DNA of 64,000 nt from an uncultured Chryseobacterium sp. (GTDB lineage: Bacteria > Bacteroidota > Bacteroidia > Flavobacteriales > Weeksellaceae), in contig CAJYLH010000036.1 in the NCBI GenBank assembly GCA_913775525.1, positions 124,001-188,000 of the forward strand. The letters run 5' to 3'. Position numbers and translations under genes: made by a program. Each line of letters begins with the position of its first letter. Position 1 is the stretch's first letter. Below, piece after piece: positions 17,481-26,772 of this stretch. The notes under the pieces were generated by a model that was not told where the DNA came from, made no database searches, and saw only the letters and a program-made list of their open reading frames with translations.

Positions 17481-18227
17481 ATGAAAATATTAGTTTGTAT
17501 CAGTAGTGTTCCGGATACTACTTCCAAAATTAACTTTACAGCAGATAAATCTGCCTTCGACAAAAACGGGATTCAGTGGGTAATCAATCCGCTTGATGAA
17601 TTCGCTTTGACAAAAGCCGTAAAGCTTCAGGAATCTCAGGGAGCTACCGTAACGGTACTTAATGTAGGGGATGCCACTACGGAGCCTGTGATCAGAAAAG
17701 CTCTGGCTATCGGTGCCAATGACGCTGTAAGAGTAAACGTAGATCCTAAAGACAGCTTCTCCACCGCTAAGGAAATTGCTGCAGTGGCTCAGAACGGAGG
17801 CTATGACGTTATTCTTTGCGGAAAAGAATCCCTAGACTATAACGGAGGTTCTGTACCCGGGATGGTGGCACAATTGCTGAACCTTCCTTTCGTGAATGCT
17901 GCGGTAGGAATGGATGTTAACGGAAGCGAGGCAACAGCAGTGAGAGAAATTGAAGGAGGAAAGGAAACCATTTCCGTAAAGCTGCCTGCGGTTATTGCGG
18001 GACAGAAAGGACTGGTAGATGAGAAAGAACTCATCATTCCGAATATGAGGGGAATTATGTCGGCAAGAACCAAGCCCCTTCAGGTGGTTGAGCCTTCTTC
18101 CTCTGAAGTGAAAGTTCAGGGAGTATCGTTTGACAGTGTTCCGCCTAGAGCTGCGGTGAAGATGGTTTCTGCGGATAACCTGGACGAACTGGTAAGGTTA
18201 CTGCACGAAGAAGCTAAAGTAATCTAA
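17481..18227 (+). CDS. etfB: electron transfer flavoprotein subunit beta
   Basis: Partner of EtfA in the FAD-containing heterodimer that passes electrons from acyl-CoA dehydrogenases to ETF:quinone oxidoreductase. The 248 residues start MKILVCISSVPDTTSKI and contain VINPLDEFALTKAVKL, the AMP-binding-type segment and the ETF-beta signature region (VAGQKG-like VIAGQKGLVDEKELIIPNMR). The etfA gene follows after 59 nt. Confidence 0.96.
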   Translation: MKILVCISSVPDTTSKINFTADKSAFDKNGIQWVINPLDEFALTKAVKLQESQGATVTVLNVGDATTEPVIRKALAIGANDAVRVNVDPKDSFSTAKEIAAVAQNGGYDVILCGKESLDYNGGSVPGMVAQLLNLPFVNAAVGMDVNGSEATAVREIEGGKETISVKLPAVIAGQKGLVDEKELIIPNMRGIMSARTKPLQVVEPSSSEVKVQGVSFDSVPPRAAVKMVSADNLDELVRLLHEEAKVI

Positions 18228-18286
18228 ATTTAAAATCACACGCTCGATTTTAATATTTTAATTTTCAATTATTAAATCCAAAAAAA

Positions 18287-19234
18287 ATGGCAGTATTCGT
18301 ATACGCAGAAAATATAAACGGAGTTTACAAAAAGGCGGCTTTTGAAGCCGTATCATACGCAAAAGCAGTAGCAGGCCAGACAGGAGATACTGTTACAGCG
18401 ATTACGGTAAATCCAACTGATTCTTCAGATGCATTATATAAGTATGGTGCATCCAATGTGATTAACATCAAAGACGAAGGCCTTAAGAGCTTTTCGGCAA
18501 AAGCCTATGCGCAGGCAGTGAATGAAGTAGCAGACGGCAATATCATTGTATTCCCGCATACTACAGATGCTTCATCCATTGCGCCGATGCTTGCTGTGAT
18601 GAAGAACTATTCTTTGATTACCAATGTTCTTGATGCTCCGGAAAGCACATCACCGTTCCAGGTGAAAAGAAGGGCATTTTCCGGTAAAGGGTTTATGCAT
18701 GCGAAAGCTGAGGGGACGGGAGTGATTGTTACCGTTTCGCAGAATGCTTTCGGAGTAAAGGAGAATTCAGTATCAGGCTCTGAAGAAGTGAAGAACCTCT
18801 CAGTTGCCAATGAAGATACCAAAGTGATCTCCCATGAGCAAAGTTCAGGAAAACTGGACCTTAAAGAAGCTGAAGTAGTAGTTTCAGCAGGAAGAGGAAT
18901 GAAAGGGCCTGAAAACTGGGGCATGATTGAAGACCTTGCCAATGTGCTGGGAGCCGCTACGGCATGTTCAAAACCGGTATCAGATATCGGATGGAGACCG
19001 CATTCTGAGCACGTTGGGCAAACCGGTAAAGCTATTGCACCGAATCTCTACATCGCTGTAGGAATTTCAGGAGCTATTCAGCACCTTGCAGGAGTAAATT
19101 CATCCAAAACCATCGTCGTAATTAATAACGATCCTGAAGCACCATTCTTCAAATCTGCAGATTATGGGGTGGCAGGAGATTTATTCCAGATTATACCTGC
19201 ACTAACAGAGAAGATCAAAGCTCTGAAAGGATAA
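18287..19234 (+). CDS. etfA: electron transfer flavoprotein subunit alpha
   Basis: FAD-binding subunit. The 315 residues show the C-terminal FAD domain with VVSAGRGMKGPENWGMIEDL, ACSKPVSDIGWRPHSEHVGQTG, LYIAVGISGAIQHLAGV and VVINNDPEAPFFKSADYG, which are the classic ETF-alpha signatures. It forms an operon with etfB. Confidence 0.96.
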   Translation: MAVFVYAENINGVYKKAAFEAVSYAKAVAGQTGDTVTAITVNPTDSSDALYKYGASNVINIKDEGLKSFSAKAYAQAVNEVADGNIIVFPHTTDASSIAPMLAVMKNYSLITNVLDAPESTSPFQVKRRAFSGKGFMHAKAEGTGVIVTVSQNAFGVKENSVSGSEEVKNLSVANEDTKVISHEQSSGKLDLKEAEVVVSAGRGMKGPENWGMIEDLANVLGAATACSKPVSDIGWRPHSEHVGQTGKAIAPNLYIAVGISGAIQHLAGVNSSKTIVVINNDPEAPFFKSADYGVAGDLFQIIPALTEKIKALKG

Positions 19235-19240
19235 AAAAAA

Positions 19241-19342
19241 GTGAATTGTCAATAGTCAATTCGCTTTGCTTGTCAATTTTTAAAGAAATTTAGAGATTCA
19301 CCTGCGAAGCAAAATTGACAACAGAGTTAATTCACCATTCGC
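19241..19342. repeat. imperfect inverted repeat between etfA and the DUF151 gene
   Basis: The left arm begins with units GTGAATT, GTCAATA, GTCAATT; the right arm carries inverted parts (AATTGACA, TTAATTCACC, GCGAAGC). Pairing is interrupted, and it is weaker than the other members. Terminator 19348-19376 follows. Confidence 0.5.
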
Positions 19343-19347
19343 TTATG

Positions 19348-19376
19348 AAAGCCCGTTTCCGGGCTTTTATTTTTGT
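19348..19376 (+). terminator. terminator of etfBA
   Basis: AAAGCCCG / CGGGCTTT stem with loop TTTC, followed by TATTTTTG. Confidence 0.85.
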
Positions 19377-19409
19377 CTAAAAAGTAAAAAAAACTTTGAA
19401 AAATTAATC

Positions 19410-19417
19410 TATATTTG
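19410..19417 (+). promoter_or_regulatory. -7 box for the DUF151 gene
   Basis: TATATTTG, six bases before the ATG at 19423. The leader would be extremely short, so the mRNA may start at or next to the start codon, or the box is fortuitous. Confidence 0.5.
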
Positions 19418-19422
19418 TACTT

Positions 19423-20022
19423 ATGGATTACAAACAGTTAATTATTCGCGGAATATCGTACAGCCAGACACAATCAGGAGCGTACGCATTGCTATTGGAA
19501 CATGAAGAATCACATATAAAATTACCTGTTGTGATAGGAAATTTTGAGGCACAATCCATTTCTCTGGGCCTGGAGAAAGATATCCATCCTCCGCGGCCGC
19601 TTACCCATGACCTTTTTTCAAAATTCATCGCTTCTACGGGGTATGAACTGGTTTCAGTGATTATTTACCAGATCGTGGACGGCGTTTTCTTTTCAAATAT
19701 CAATTTCAGAAATAAGGTGAACGATGAAGAGCTGATCCTTGATGCCAGGACTTCGGATGCCGTTGCCATGGCCGTACGTTTCGATGCTCCCATTTTCACC
19801 ACCCAGCAGGTCCTTAATGAGGCCGGAATCCTTCTGGAACTTGAAGATGTTTCAAAAGAGGAAGAGTCATTTTCAGAAACACTGCCTGCTGAAGATAACC
19901 TGAAGTCTATTTCAATGGAAGAGTTGCAGAAATTGCTTGATGAAGCCGTAAAAGATGAAGATTATGATACGGCACTTGAAATCCAGGAGGAGATCAAGAG
20001 GAGAAAGAAAAAAATAGATTAA
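19423..20022 (+). CDS. bifunctional nuclease-family (DUF151) protein with UVR motif
   Basis: A 199-residue protein. Residues 1-140 match the DUF151 bifunctional nuclease fold (LPVVIGNFEAQSISLGLE, HDLFSKFI, DARTSDAVAMAVRFDAPIF). The C-terminus adds a UvrB/UvrC-type helical hairpin (MEELQKLLDEAVKDEDYDTA, EIQEEIKRRKKK), a known protein-contact motif. The DUF151-plus-UVR order recurs in Bacteroidota. The biological substrate is unproved. The permease gene follows after 19 nt. Confidence 0.85.
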   Translation: MDYKQLIIRGISYSQTQSGAYALLLEHEESHIKLPVVIGNFEAQSISLGLEKDIHPPRPLTHDLFSKFIASTGYELVSVIIYQIVDGVFFSNINFRNKVNDEELILDARTSDAVAMAVRFDAPIFTTQQVLNEAGILLELEDVSKEEESFSETLPAEDNLKSISMEELQKLLDEAVKDEDYDTALEIQEEIKRRKKKID

Positions 20023-20041
20023 GATACTTGATTACTGACTT

Positions 20042-21424
20042 ATGAATTTAAAATTACGTTTGACCATCCTCAGTTTCCTCCAGTTTTTTGTCTGGGGAGC
20101 ATGGCTGATTACGATGGCCAATTTTTGGTTCGGGACTAAACATTGGGATGGAACCCAGTTTGGAGCCGTATTCGGAACCATGGGAATTGCTTCCATCTTT
20201 ATGCCGACCATCACCGGGATTATTGCCGACCGCTGGGTGAACGCAGAAAGGATTTTCTCGGTCCTGCATATTCTGTACGGCGTGGTACTGTTTATTTTGC
20301 CACACACCATGACCCCGGATTCTTTCTTTTATGTGATGCTGCTCGCCATGTGCTTTTATATGCCGACCATCGCTTTGGCGAATTCTATTTCCTACACAAT
20401 CTTAAAAAACAGTGACCTGGATGTCGTTAAAGATTTCCCGCCGATCCGCGTATGGGGAACCGTAGGATTTATTGTGGCCATGTGGATTACCAATCTTACC
20501 GGTAACAAAGCGACAGAAGGGCAGTTTTATATTGCAGGGACTGTAGCTGTTGTCCTTGGGATTTACGCCCTGACGCTGCCGAAATGTCCTCCACAGAAAC
20601 TGATTGACGAGAAAGCGCCGCTGTACCAGCAGTTGGGCCTGAATGCGTTTAAATTGTTCGCGAATTATAAAACCGCATTATTCCTGCTGTTTTCCATGCT
20701 TCTGGGTGCTGCACTGCAGCTTACCAATGCTTACGGGGATGTTTTCCTCAGCGAGTTTGAGCATTTCCCGAAATATGCAGATTCCTTCGTGGTACAGCGT
20801 TCAACCATCATCATGTCCATATCACAGGTTTCAGAGACTCTTTTCATCCTTGCCATTCCTTTTTTCCTGAAAAAATTCGGGATCAAAAAAGTAATGCTGA
20901 TGTCTATGCTTGCATGGGTATTGAGATTCGGGCTTTTTGCTTACGGGATTCCTGAAGGATTTGGCCTGATGCTTATTATTGCTTCGTGTATCGTTTACGG
21001 AATGGCCTTCGATTTCTTTAATATTTCCGGTTCATTATTCGTCGAAACGACCACAGATAAAAAGATCCGTTCCTCTGCACAGGGACTGTTTATGATGATG
21101 ACCAACGGTTTCGGAGCGGTATTGGGGAGCTATATTGCGGGCTGGGCTATTGACCGGTTTTTCACCCATAAATTCACCAGTGCTACAGAACTTTCCGCAT
21201 ACCTCCAGACTACACCGGATAACCCTACATTCCTGGAAATCCTTAAAAAGAGTTTCAATGCTGCTGTTCAGCCGGACGGGACATTATCATCCATTGTCAT
21301 GGTAAAAGACTGGCACCAGATCTGGCTTTCTTTTGCAGCTTATGCATTGGTTTTAGCTATTCTGTTCGCAGTATTATTTAAGCATAAGCATCATCCTGAA
21401 GAAATTCCTGAGGTAAAGCATTAA
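20042..21424 (+). CDS. nucleoside permease, NupG-like MFS transporter
   Basis: Nucleoside:H+ symporter family membrane protein of 460 residues with about 12 hydrophobic helices. The start (RLTILSFLQFFVWGAWLITM) and IFMPTITGIIADRWV are typical of NupG/XapB proteins. A large cytoplasmic insert lies around residues 385-425 (AYLQTTPDNPTFLEILKKSF). It would supply nucleosides for salvage, consistent with udk elsewhere in the window. Confidence 0.9.
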   Translation: MNLKLRLTILSFLQFFVWGAWLITMANFWFGTKHWDGTQFGAVFGTMGIASIFMPTITGIIADRWVNAERIFSVLHILYGVVLFILPHTMTPDSFFYVMLLAMCFYMPTIALANSISYTILKNSDLDVVKDFPPIRVWGTVGFIVAMWITNLTGNKATEGQFYIAGTVAVVLGIYALTLPKCPPQKLIDEKAPLYQQLGLNAFKLFANYKTALFLLFSMLLGAALQLTNAYGDVFLSEFEHFPKYADSFVVQRSTIIMSISQVSETLFILAIPFFLKKFGIKKVMLMSMLAWVLRFGLFAYGIPEGFGLMLIIASCIVYGMAFDFFNISGSLFVETTTDKKIRSSAQGLFMMMTNGFGAVLGSYIAGWAIDRFFTHKFTSATELSAYLQTTPDNPTFLEILKKSFNAAVQPDGTLSSIVMVKDWHQIWLSFAAYALVLAILFAVLFKHKHHPEEIPEVKH

Positions 21425-21451
21425 AATATAAACATTTAACTTTACATATAG

Positions 21452-21481
21452 ATTGCACCCGATCAGGGTGCAATTTTTTTA
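21452..21481 (+). terminator. terminator after the nucleoside permease
   Basis: TTGCACCC / GGGTGCAA stem with loop GATCA, followed by T7. Confidence 0.88.
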
Positions 21482-21531
21482 TGATCAATAATCACGGTGT
21501 AGCTTTAAATGGATGTGAGCACATCCTGTGT

Positions 21532-22116
21532 TCAGTTTACAGTGACAAATAACAATCCTGCACCAACTGGAAGGATCGAAAGTGAATAGGCGCGCTCCCG
21601 TTCAATAAGGGCCATAAAGTCCTGTACTTCATCTTTGTGTGAAACTACATTGTCAACGATCAATAGAGAACCTTTAAAGCTGAGCAGCCTCTTCAGGTCT
21701 TTCCAGTATTCCGTATAAAATTTTCTTTCGGCATCCAGGAATATCATATCATATACGGGCTCCGCAGTATGCAGGAAATCTTTGGCGTCACCGGTAATGA
21801 ACTCAACATCGGATTCAATAGCGTAGGCAGCCAGATGATCTTTGGCCAGCTGCGTCCGGTTATGGTCTATTTCTACCGTAATCAGTTGGCCTCCTGTTTT
21901 TCCAAGGGCATCGGCAAACCATAATGTCGAGAAACCGTTGGATGTTCCAAGTTCCAGCATATGGCGGGTATTCTGCCCTTTAATGATGATTGAAATAAAT
22001 TCAGCCGATTCGGGCTCAAGATTCCTCCAGCGGTCTAACCTGTTCTCCTTGGTGTTGTCTTCCTCCTTTAATGTTCTGTACAACTGAAGGATTTCATTTT
22101 TAAGCTTTGGATTCAT
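21532..22116 (-). CDS. O-methyltransferase, class I SAM-dependent
   Basis: A 194-residue protein with the methyltransferase motif MLELGTSNGFSTLWFADAL, an acidic strand end VEIDHNR, GDAKDFL and DMIFLDAERKFYTEY, as in the O-methyltransferase family 3 (catechol/caffeoyl-CoA type). Substrate unknown. It lies 46 nt downstream of the AraC-type gene on the same strand, so they may share a transcript. Confidence 0.85.
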   Translation of the reverse strand: MNPKLKNEILQLYRTLKEEDNTKENRLDRWRNLEPESAEFISIIIKGQNTRHMLELGTSNGFSTLWFADALGKTGGQLITVEIDHNRTQLAKDHLAAYAIESDVEFITGDAKDFLHTAEPVYDMIFLDAERKFYTEYWKDLKRLLSFKGSLLIVDNVVSHKDEVQDFMALIERERAYSLSILPVGAGLLFVTVN

Positions 22117-22162
22117 AATCTGTGATATGGGTTTGTATGTGTAATAGTGATATAAAACAGGA

Positions 22163-23107
22163 TCAGCTTTTCAATTTCCCGGGTGAGATGCCGAATTTCC
22201 TTTTGAAAGCAGCAATAAAATGCTGTGGGTTCTGATACCCTACATCGTGTGCGATTTCATTGATATGCTTATCCGTATGAAGTAAAAGCCGTCTTCCAGT
22301 CTGCATTTTCAGTTCTATGATATACTGATATACCGTACAGCCAAATAATGCTTTAAATCCCTGCATGAGTTTTCTGGGGGTGAGACCGGACCGCTGGGCC
22401 AGTTCCGAAATGGTTAAAAACTGATCATTATGACGTTCAATCAGTTCTCTTACATGATACATTTTATCTCTTTCCGAATTTCTGATGGTAAAATCTCTGC
22501 CCGAAGTGAGTGTCCGGCTCTGTTGTAGGTGGAGGAGAAACAATTCAGTCATCTTCGCCTCAAGGAATAGTGACCTCATATTGCCGGTATAAGCAGTCCC
22601 GGTCATCTGGGAGATCAGCAGGTGCATTTCCGGGGTAAGAGGTAAAGGATTTCCTGAATCATATTCCGGGGCAGGTCGGTAAAAATCACTCAGCAGTTTT
22701 TCGAAATGTGAAACTCCAACCCGGATCTCATAAAAGTATCCGTTCTGTACAGGATGCATCTGAACCTGTTGCTGGCCGTCTTGCTGAAAAGTCAGCATAT
22801 GGTTTGCCGGTTGCAGTTCTGCCGGTCTGGCATTCCTCATGATGCTGCTGGCTCCCTGCAGGCGAAAGTGCATTTCCAACACTTCATCTTCAATGTCTAT
22901 GCATATGCTTTCATCACCATCAAAACGGTAACAGCATTCAACAAACTGAAGATGGTGAAAGCTTGTTTCACGGAAAGAGAAAGAGCTGGAATCCGTAATA
23001 AGCGAATGTTGTTTTTCAGTGTACGGATTAAAAGAGCTTCCCTGCATATTCTTCCGTTCAATACATACATTTTTATGGTTCTGCATGATCGCGTCATTTT
23101 TAGTCAT
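22163..23107 (-). CDS. AraC-family transcriptional regulator
   Basis: A 314-residue regulator. The C-terminal 95 residues have two helix-turn-helix motifs: LTISELAQRSGLTPRKLMQG and INEIAHDVGYQNPQHFIAAF followed by KRKFGISPGKL. The N-terminal 200 residues are a cupin-like effector domain without recognised ligand. ATG 23107 and ATG 23086 are both possible starts. It diverges from the flavin monooxygenase gene across 69 bp, so it probably controls that gene. Confidence 0.92.
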   Translation of the reverse strand: MTKNDAIMQNHKNVCIERKNMQGSSFNPYTEKQHSLITDSSSFSFRETSFHHLQFVECCYRFDGDESICIDIEDEVLEMHFRLQGASSIMRNARPAELQPANHMLTFQQDGQQQVQMHPVQNGYFYEIRVGVSHFEKLLSDFYRPAPEYDSGNPLPLTPEMHLLISQMTGTAYTGNMRSLFLEAKMTELFLLHLQQSRTLTSGRDFTIRNSERDKMYHVRELIERHNDQFLTISELAQRSGLTPRKLMQGFKALFGCTVYQYIIELKMQTGRRLLLHTDKHINEIAHDVGYQNPQHFIAAFKRKFGISPGKLKS

Positions 23108-23176
23108 TCCTGCGTTATCTCCATCCCAACCTCAACGCCCAATTTTGTACAAAAATAACAATTAATCTTTAATTAT

Positions 23177-24478
23177 ATGGATTTTAAAAAGGATGTGATC
23201 ATTATAGGAGCAGGGCAGGCAGGATTGGCCGCAAGTTATTTTCTCCGTGAAAAATCGATTCAGCATTGTGTATTGGAGCAGCAGACCATTGGCAGCTCAT
23301 GGAGTACACAGCGGTGGGATTCATTCAAAATGAATACGCCGAACTGGATGACATGGCTTCCGGGACTGAAGCTTCAGGAAAAGATCAGGGATCAGTTCAT
23401 GACAAAAGACAGCTTTGCAGATTATCTTAAATTATATGCACAGGCCTTTCAGCTTCCTGTAGAAGAATATTGTAAGGTAGTCAGTATTCATGATGAAGGC
23501 GGTAGGTTTATCATCACGACTGAAAAAGGAAGTTATTATCGTGAGTGGAGTGCCAAAGCCGTCATTATTGCTTCGGGAATGATGAATTGTAGCCGGTTTC
23601 CGAAATTATCCGGAAATGTCCCTCAGGACATACTTCAGTTGCATGTCTCAGAATATAAAAATCCGGGTCAGCTTCCTGACGGGAATATTTTAGTTGTGGG
23701 AGGAGCACAGTCGGGCTGTCAGATCGCAGAAGAACTCGCCGTTTCAGGGTGTAAAGTATATTTAGCAAGCAGCAAAGTACCGCGCGCACCCAGACGCTAC
23801 AGGGGAAAAGATATCATGGAATGGATGGAACTGATCGGTATTCACGACATCACAGCAGCACAGTTAAAGGAAAGTCCGGAATTGGTAGCCACGCGCGCGC
23901 AGAGCTCAGGTGTAGGCCTTCTGGGACATACGGTAAGCTATCAGTCTTTGCATCACCTCGGCGTTACCATTTTAGGAAGACTTAAAAATATTGGAAAAAG
24001 AGGTCTGTTCCAGCCTGGTGTGAGTATGGGTAACAAAAGCTTATATTTTGCTGATAATGCCAAAGAGCACATCCGTTTTGCTGATGAGGCTTCTGCATTT
24101 ATCAAAAAAGCTATTGATGCCTATTTGAAAAATCAATCCGATGTACTGGTTCCTGTAGAGAATGACGAGGCAGATATGCCTGATGAACATTTCCATGCTG
24201 TATCCGGAATTCATGAACTGTCTTTTCATTCGGATCAAATCAGTACCATCATCTGGGCAACGGGATTCGGATCTGATTTTACTTACCTGCCAGATTCCTG
24301 GCTTGATAGTCATGGAATTCCCATTCATACAGAAGGGAAGATAAAAGACGGTGCTTACTGTCTGGGGTTTCCATGGGTAAGGAAGAAGAAATCGGGGCTG
24401 GTGTATGGTGCAGGAGAAGATGCGGAAATAATCGTGAAAAATATGCTTGATACTTTACATAACAAAGAAAAGATGTAA
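23177..24478 (+). CDS. flavin-containing monooxygenase-like NAD(P)/FAD oxidoreductase
   Basis: A 433-residue two-dinucleotide-domain protein. The FAD motif GAGQAGLAASYFL is at about 11-23 and the NADPH motif GGAQSGCQIAEEL at about 175-187; FATG-like IWATGFGSDF follows. This matches the CzcO/class B FMO group that oxidises N, S or ketone substrates. The substrate is unknown. It diverges from the AraC-type gene. Confidence 0.87.
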   Translation: MDFKKDVIIIGAGQAGLAASYFLREKSIQHCVLEQQTIGSSWSTQRWDSFKMNTPNWMTWLPGLKLQEKIRDQFMTKDSFADYLKLYAQAFQLPVEEYCKVVSIHDEGGRFIITTEKGSYYREWSAKAVIIASGMMNCSRFPKLSGNVPQDILQLHVSEYKNPGQLPDGNILVVGGAQSGCQIAEELAVSGCKVYLASSKVPRAPRRYRGKDIMEWMELIGIHDITAAQLKESPELVATRAQSSGVGLLGHTVSYQSLHHLGVTILGRLKNIGKRGLFQPGVSMGNKSLYFADNAKEHIRFADEASAFIKKAIDAYLKNQSDVLVPVENDEADMPDEHFHAVSGIHELSFHSDQISTIIWATGFGSDFTYLPDSWLDSHGIPIHTEGKIKDGAYCLGFPWVRKKKSGLVYGAGEDAEIIVKNMLDTLHNKEKM

Positions 24479-24566
24479 AAACAATAGTTAAAACTGGCCG
24501 TGTTAATGTACAAATAGTGCTGAAGTAATGACTTCTGATCTGATTGTATTAGTTGCGGGATATGAT

Positions 24567-24600
24567 TATGCCTATTGTATCCTTCAATAGGCATATTATT
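24567..24600 (+). terminator. terminator after the monooxygenase
   Basis: ATGCCTATTG / CAATAGGCAT stem (10 bp) with a 7-nt loop, then ATTATTTG. Confidence 0.7.
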
Positions 24601-24638
24601 TGATTCCGGAAGATTTCATAAACATAGGAAACAGGGGT

Positions 24639-25622
24639 ATGATTAAGCGAGCTTTAGGATTATTTTGGGTGATTATCATTCTGTATTTTATTTTTGTGCA
24701 TCCTGCCATTATCTATTACAGTACGGTTAATTACAGTGATTTGGCAGACAGAAGTGGCCGTACGGCCATTTTCTACCTGATCCTCAGCATTACGCTCTGG
24801 ACAGGTATATTCCTGCTGGCACTGTACATGACGTACAAATATTCTTTTCAGGCGCAACGGAATATCAGTTACATTTCAAGGCACGGTAAAAAAGTAAGTG
24901 CCGACATCATTGAATCCAAAACGCTGGGGCCTATATCAGGTAAGTTTGAACGCAAGTCCGTTATCATGGAGTTTGACAACCTGCGCGGCACAACCGTATG
25001 GCATCAGATGGAAATCAATGATTCAAAACCGGCACAGAAAAGGTTCGAAACAGGAAAAACGATCTGTTTATGGGTAGATGAAACCTTTAGAAAGCATCCT
25101 TATATCGTGTTGGATGGCATTCAAACCAGGATCAATTATGGCCTCTATATTGTATGGCTGCTTTTTGCCGTTTTAGTGACCACTTATTACCTGTATGCGT
25201 ATGCTTTTGAGAATCATGGGTACGGTTGGCGTTTCCTGGAGATCGGGCATCCGTTGATTGTATCTCCGTTCGTAATTTACGGGATCATCCTGCTGATATG
25301 GCTGGTCTTTTTTAAGCTGATAGGAAGAGGAGGCGGTATCATCGCCAGTAAAGACAGTCTGAGACTGAAATTGACGGGGCTCAAAACAATGGCAAAGATT
25401 GTTAAAACAGAACAGACAGGAACCTATATCAATGAAAACCCACAGTTCAGATTTACCATTGAATATACGGATTCATCAGGAAAAATACATCAGGTTACAC
25501 TGACGAGAATTGTCCCATTGATAGAACTGCACACGATACAGCGGAAAGAAAGGGAGATTTTTTACCTACCGGAGGATCCGGAAAATATAGCTTTTGCGGA
25601 AGATATCAATTCAGTTGCTTAG
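24639..25622 (+). CDS. DUF3592-like membrane protein
   Basis: About 327 residues. There are four membrane helices (near residues 4-25, 45-67, 170-190 and 210-235), with two extracytoplasmic or cytosolic beta domains of DUF3592 type after helices 2 and 4; each carries VxAxI-type strands (KKVSADIIESKTLGP; KTMAKIVKTEQTGTYINENP) and ends in a YLPEDPENIA-like motif. Function unknown. I start at ATG 24639 (MIKRALGLFW), because the upstream TTG overlaps the terminator region. Confidence 0.7.
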   Translation: MIKRALGLFWVIIILYFIFVHPAIIYYSTVNYSDLADRSGRTAIFYLILSITLWTGIFLLALYMTYKYSFQAQRNISYISRHGKKVSADIIESKTLGPISGKFERKSVIMEFDNLRGTTVWHQMEINDSKPAQKRFETGKTICLWVDETFRKHPYIVLDGIQTRINYGLYIVWLLFAVLVTTYYLYAYAFENHGYGWRFLEIGHPLIVSPFVIYGIILLIWLVFFKLIGRGGGIIASKDSLRLKLTGLKTMAKIVKTEQTGTYINENPQFRFTIEYTDSSGKIHQVTLTRIVPLIELHTIQRKEREIFYLPEDPENIAFAEDINSVA

Positions 25623-25726
25623 ATAATGGTCGTCATGAATTGACCATTTCATATGTAATATAATAGGTATGGATAGAAGAAATCAAAGATTTCTGTACTG
25701 GTATGAAACGGTACTATTAAAATATT

Positions 25727-26083
25727 TTATGTATTTCTTTTGACTACATCTACCATATGATCAATATCGAAAGGTTTTTCAATGAAGTCATCGGCTTTGC
25801 ACTCCTTCGCAATCTGTGGGAGCTCGGTAGAAGTAGAGGTCAGCACAGAGGATACATCTTCCGTTTCAGGGTCTTCTTTAAGGTCTTTAATCACTTCAGA
25901 ACCCTTTTTATCGCCTTTGATATAGTCGTCTACGATAACTACATCAGGATCAATTTCCTCGATATTTTCTATAGGTTCCGTGGTCAGGGATGAAGTTACG
26001 TCAAAACCCTTGTCTTCCAGGATTTCATCCATAATATTAAGGATGTCTTCATTATCCTGAATCAGCACAACCTTCTTTTTCAT
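25727..26083 (-). CDS. single-domain response regulator (receiver)
   Basis: A 118-residue stand-alone receiver domain. The acidic pocket is D10-N11-E12, the phosphoacceptor is D52 (VVIVDDY; D53 adjacent), the switch Ser/Thr lies in SVLTSTST and the conserved Lys in FIEKPFD. There is no output domain, so it likely acts through protein contacts or a phosphorelay. No histidine kinase is nearby. I start at ATG 26083 because a TAnnTTTG box lies just upstream; the frame extends further but has no typical sequence. Confidence 0.88.
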   Translation of the reverse strand: MKKKVVLIQDNEDILNIMDEILEDKGFDVTSSLTTEPIENIEEIDPDVVIVDDYIKGDKKGSEVIKDLKEDPETEDVSSVLTSTSTELPQIAKECKADDFIEKPFDIDHMVDVVKRNT

Positions 26084-26099
26084 ATTGCTAATTTTTATG

Positions 26100-26107
26100 C
26101 AAAAATA
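26100..26107 (-). promoter_or_regulatory. -7 box for the receiver gene
   Basis: On the minus strand this is TATTTTTG (TAnnTTTG), 16 nt before the start codon. It lies inside the longer reading frame, which favours the shorter protein. Confidence 0.6.
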
Positions 26108-26337
26108 TGAAAAATGTTTATGCACCGTTAAGATACGTACATGATAATGTCTATTTGGACCATAGCATTCAAAAAATGAATATTTCAAATTACTAATAAT
26201 AAGCCTTAAATATTGTGAAATATGTAATTAAAATTGCTGTATGCTCAAGTATCTTGGCAAATACTTCTGTAGGGTTCATTTTTGAAATACATTGATGAGG
26301 AATATAATTTTTTTTGTATTTTGGCAAGAGAAGAAAT

Positions 26338-26727
26338 ATGAAAAATATTCAGTTATCAGCAGTCTTATTGGTGGCCATCGGCAGTTTTCTTCCGCTGGTC
26401 CATATTCCTGTAATCGGGAACTGGAACTATTGGAAGCTTGACCATTTCCTAGCTTCAGGATGTTGGATTCTATGTTCTCTGGCGCTGTGGGGAATTATCA
26501 ATAGCCGGACAAAAATAATCAGGATTTCCGCAATCCTGCTAATCCTTCTCTTCATTTTCACACTCTTTGCCGTTAAGGTACAGGCATTACAGTATTTCAG
26601 CTTTATGCCGTTTAAATCATGGAGCGAAGCGCTGGCCGGAGTGGTGAAATTACAATGGGGATGGACAGTAGAGTTTGCAGGCGCTCTTTTACTGCTTCTG
26701 GTTCAAAATAAGAAGCCGATAGAATAG
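26338..26727 (+). CDS. four-helix membrane protein, unknown
   Basis: I do not recognise the family. The 129 residues are mostly hydrophobic with about four membrane helices (roughly 4-22, 40-58, 66-85, 107-122) and end KKPIE. The start ATG 26338 (MKNIQLSAVLL) fits the N-terminus of an inserted membrane protein better than the extension upstream. Its transcript may run into the thiolase gene 45 nt downstream. Confidence 0.65.
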   Translation: MKNIQLSAVLLVAIGSFLPLVHIPVIGNWNYWKLDHFLASGCWILCSLALWGIINSRTKIIRISAILLILLFIFTLFAVKVQALQYFSFMPFKSWSEALAGVVKLQWGWTVEFAGALLLLLVQNKKPIE

Positions 26728-26772
26728 GATCAGCATTTCTAGTAATACGACAATAAAAAGATTTATATACAC

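Noticed and set aside
19410-19417. normal-length leader for the DUF151 gene from this box
   Set aside because: The box lies only six bases before the ATG, so it would give an almost leaderless mRNA. Kept only as a low-confidence promoter.
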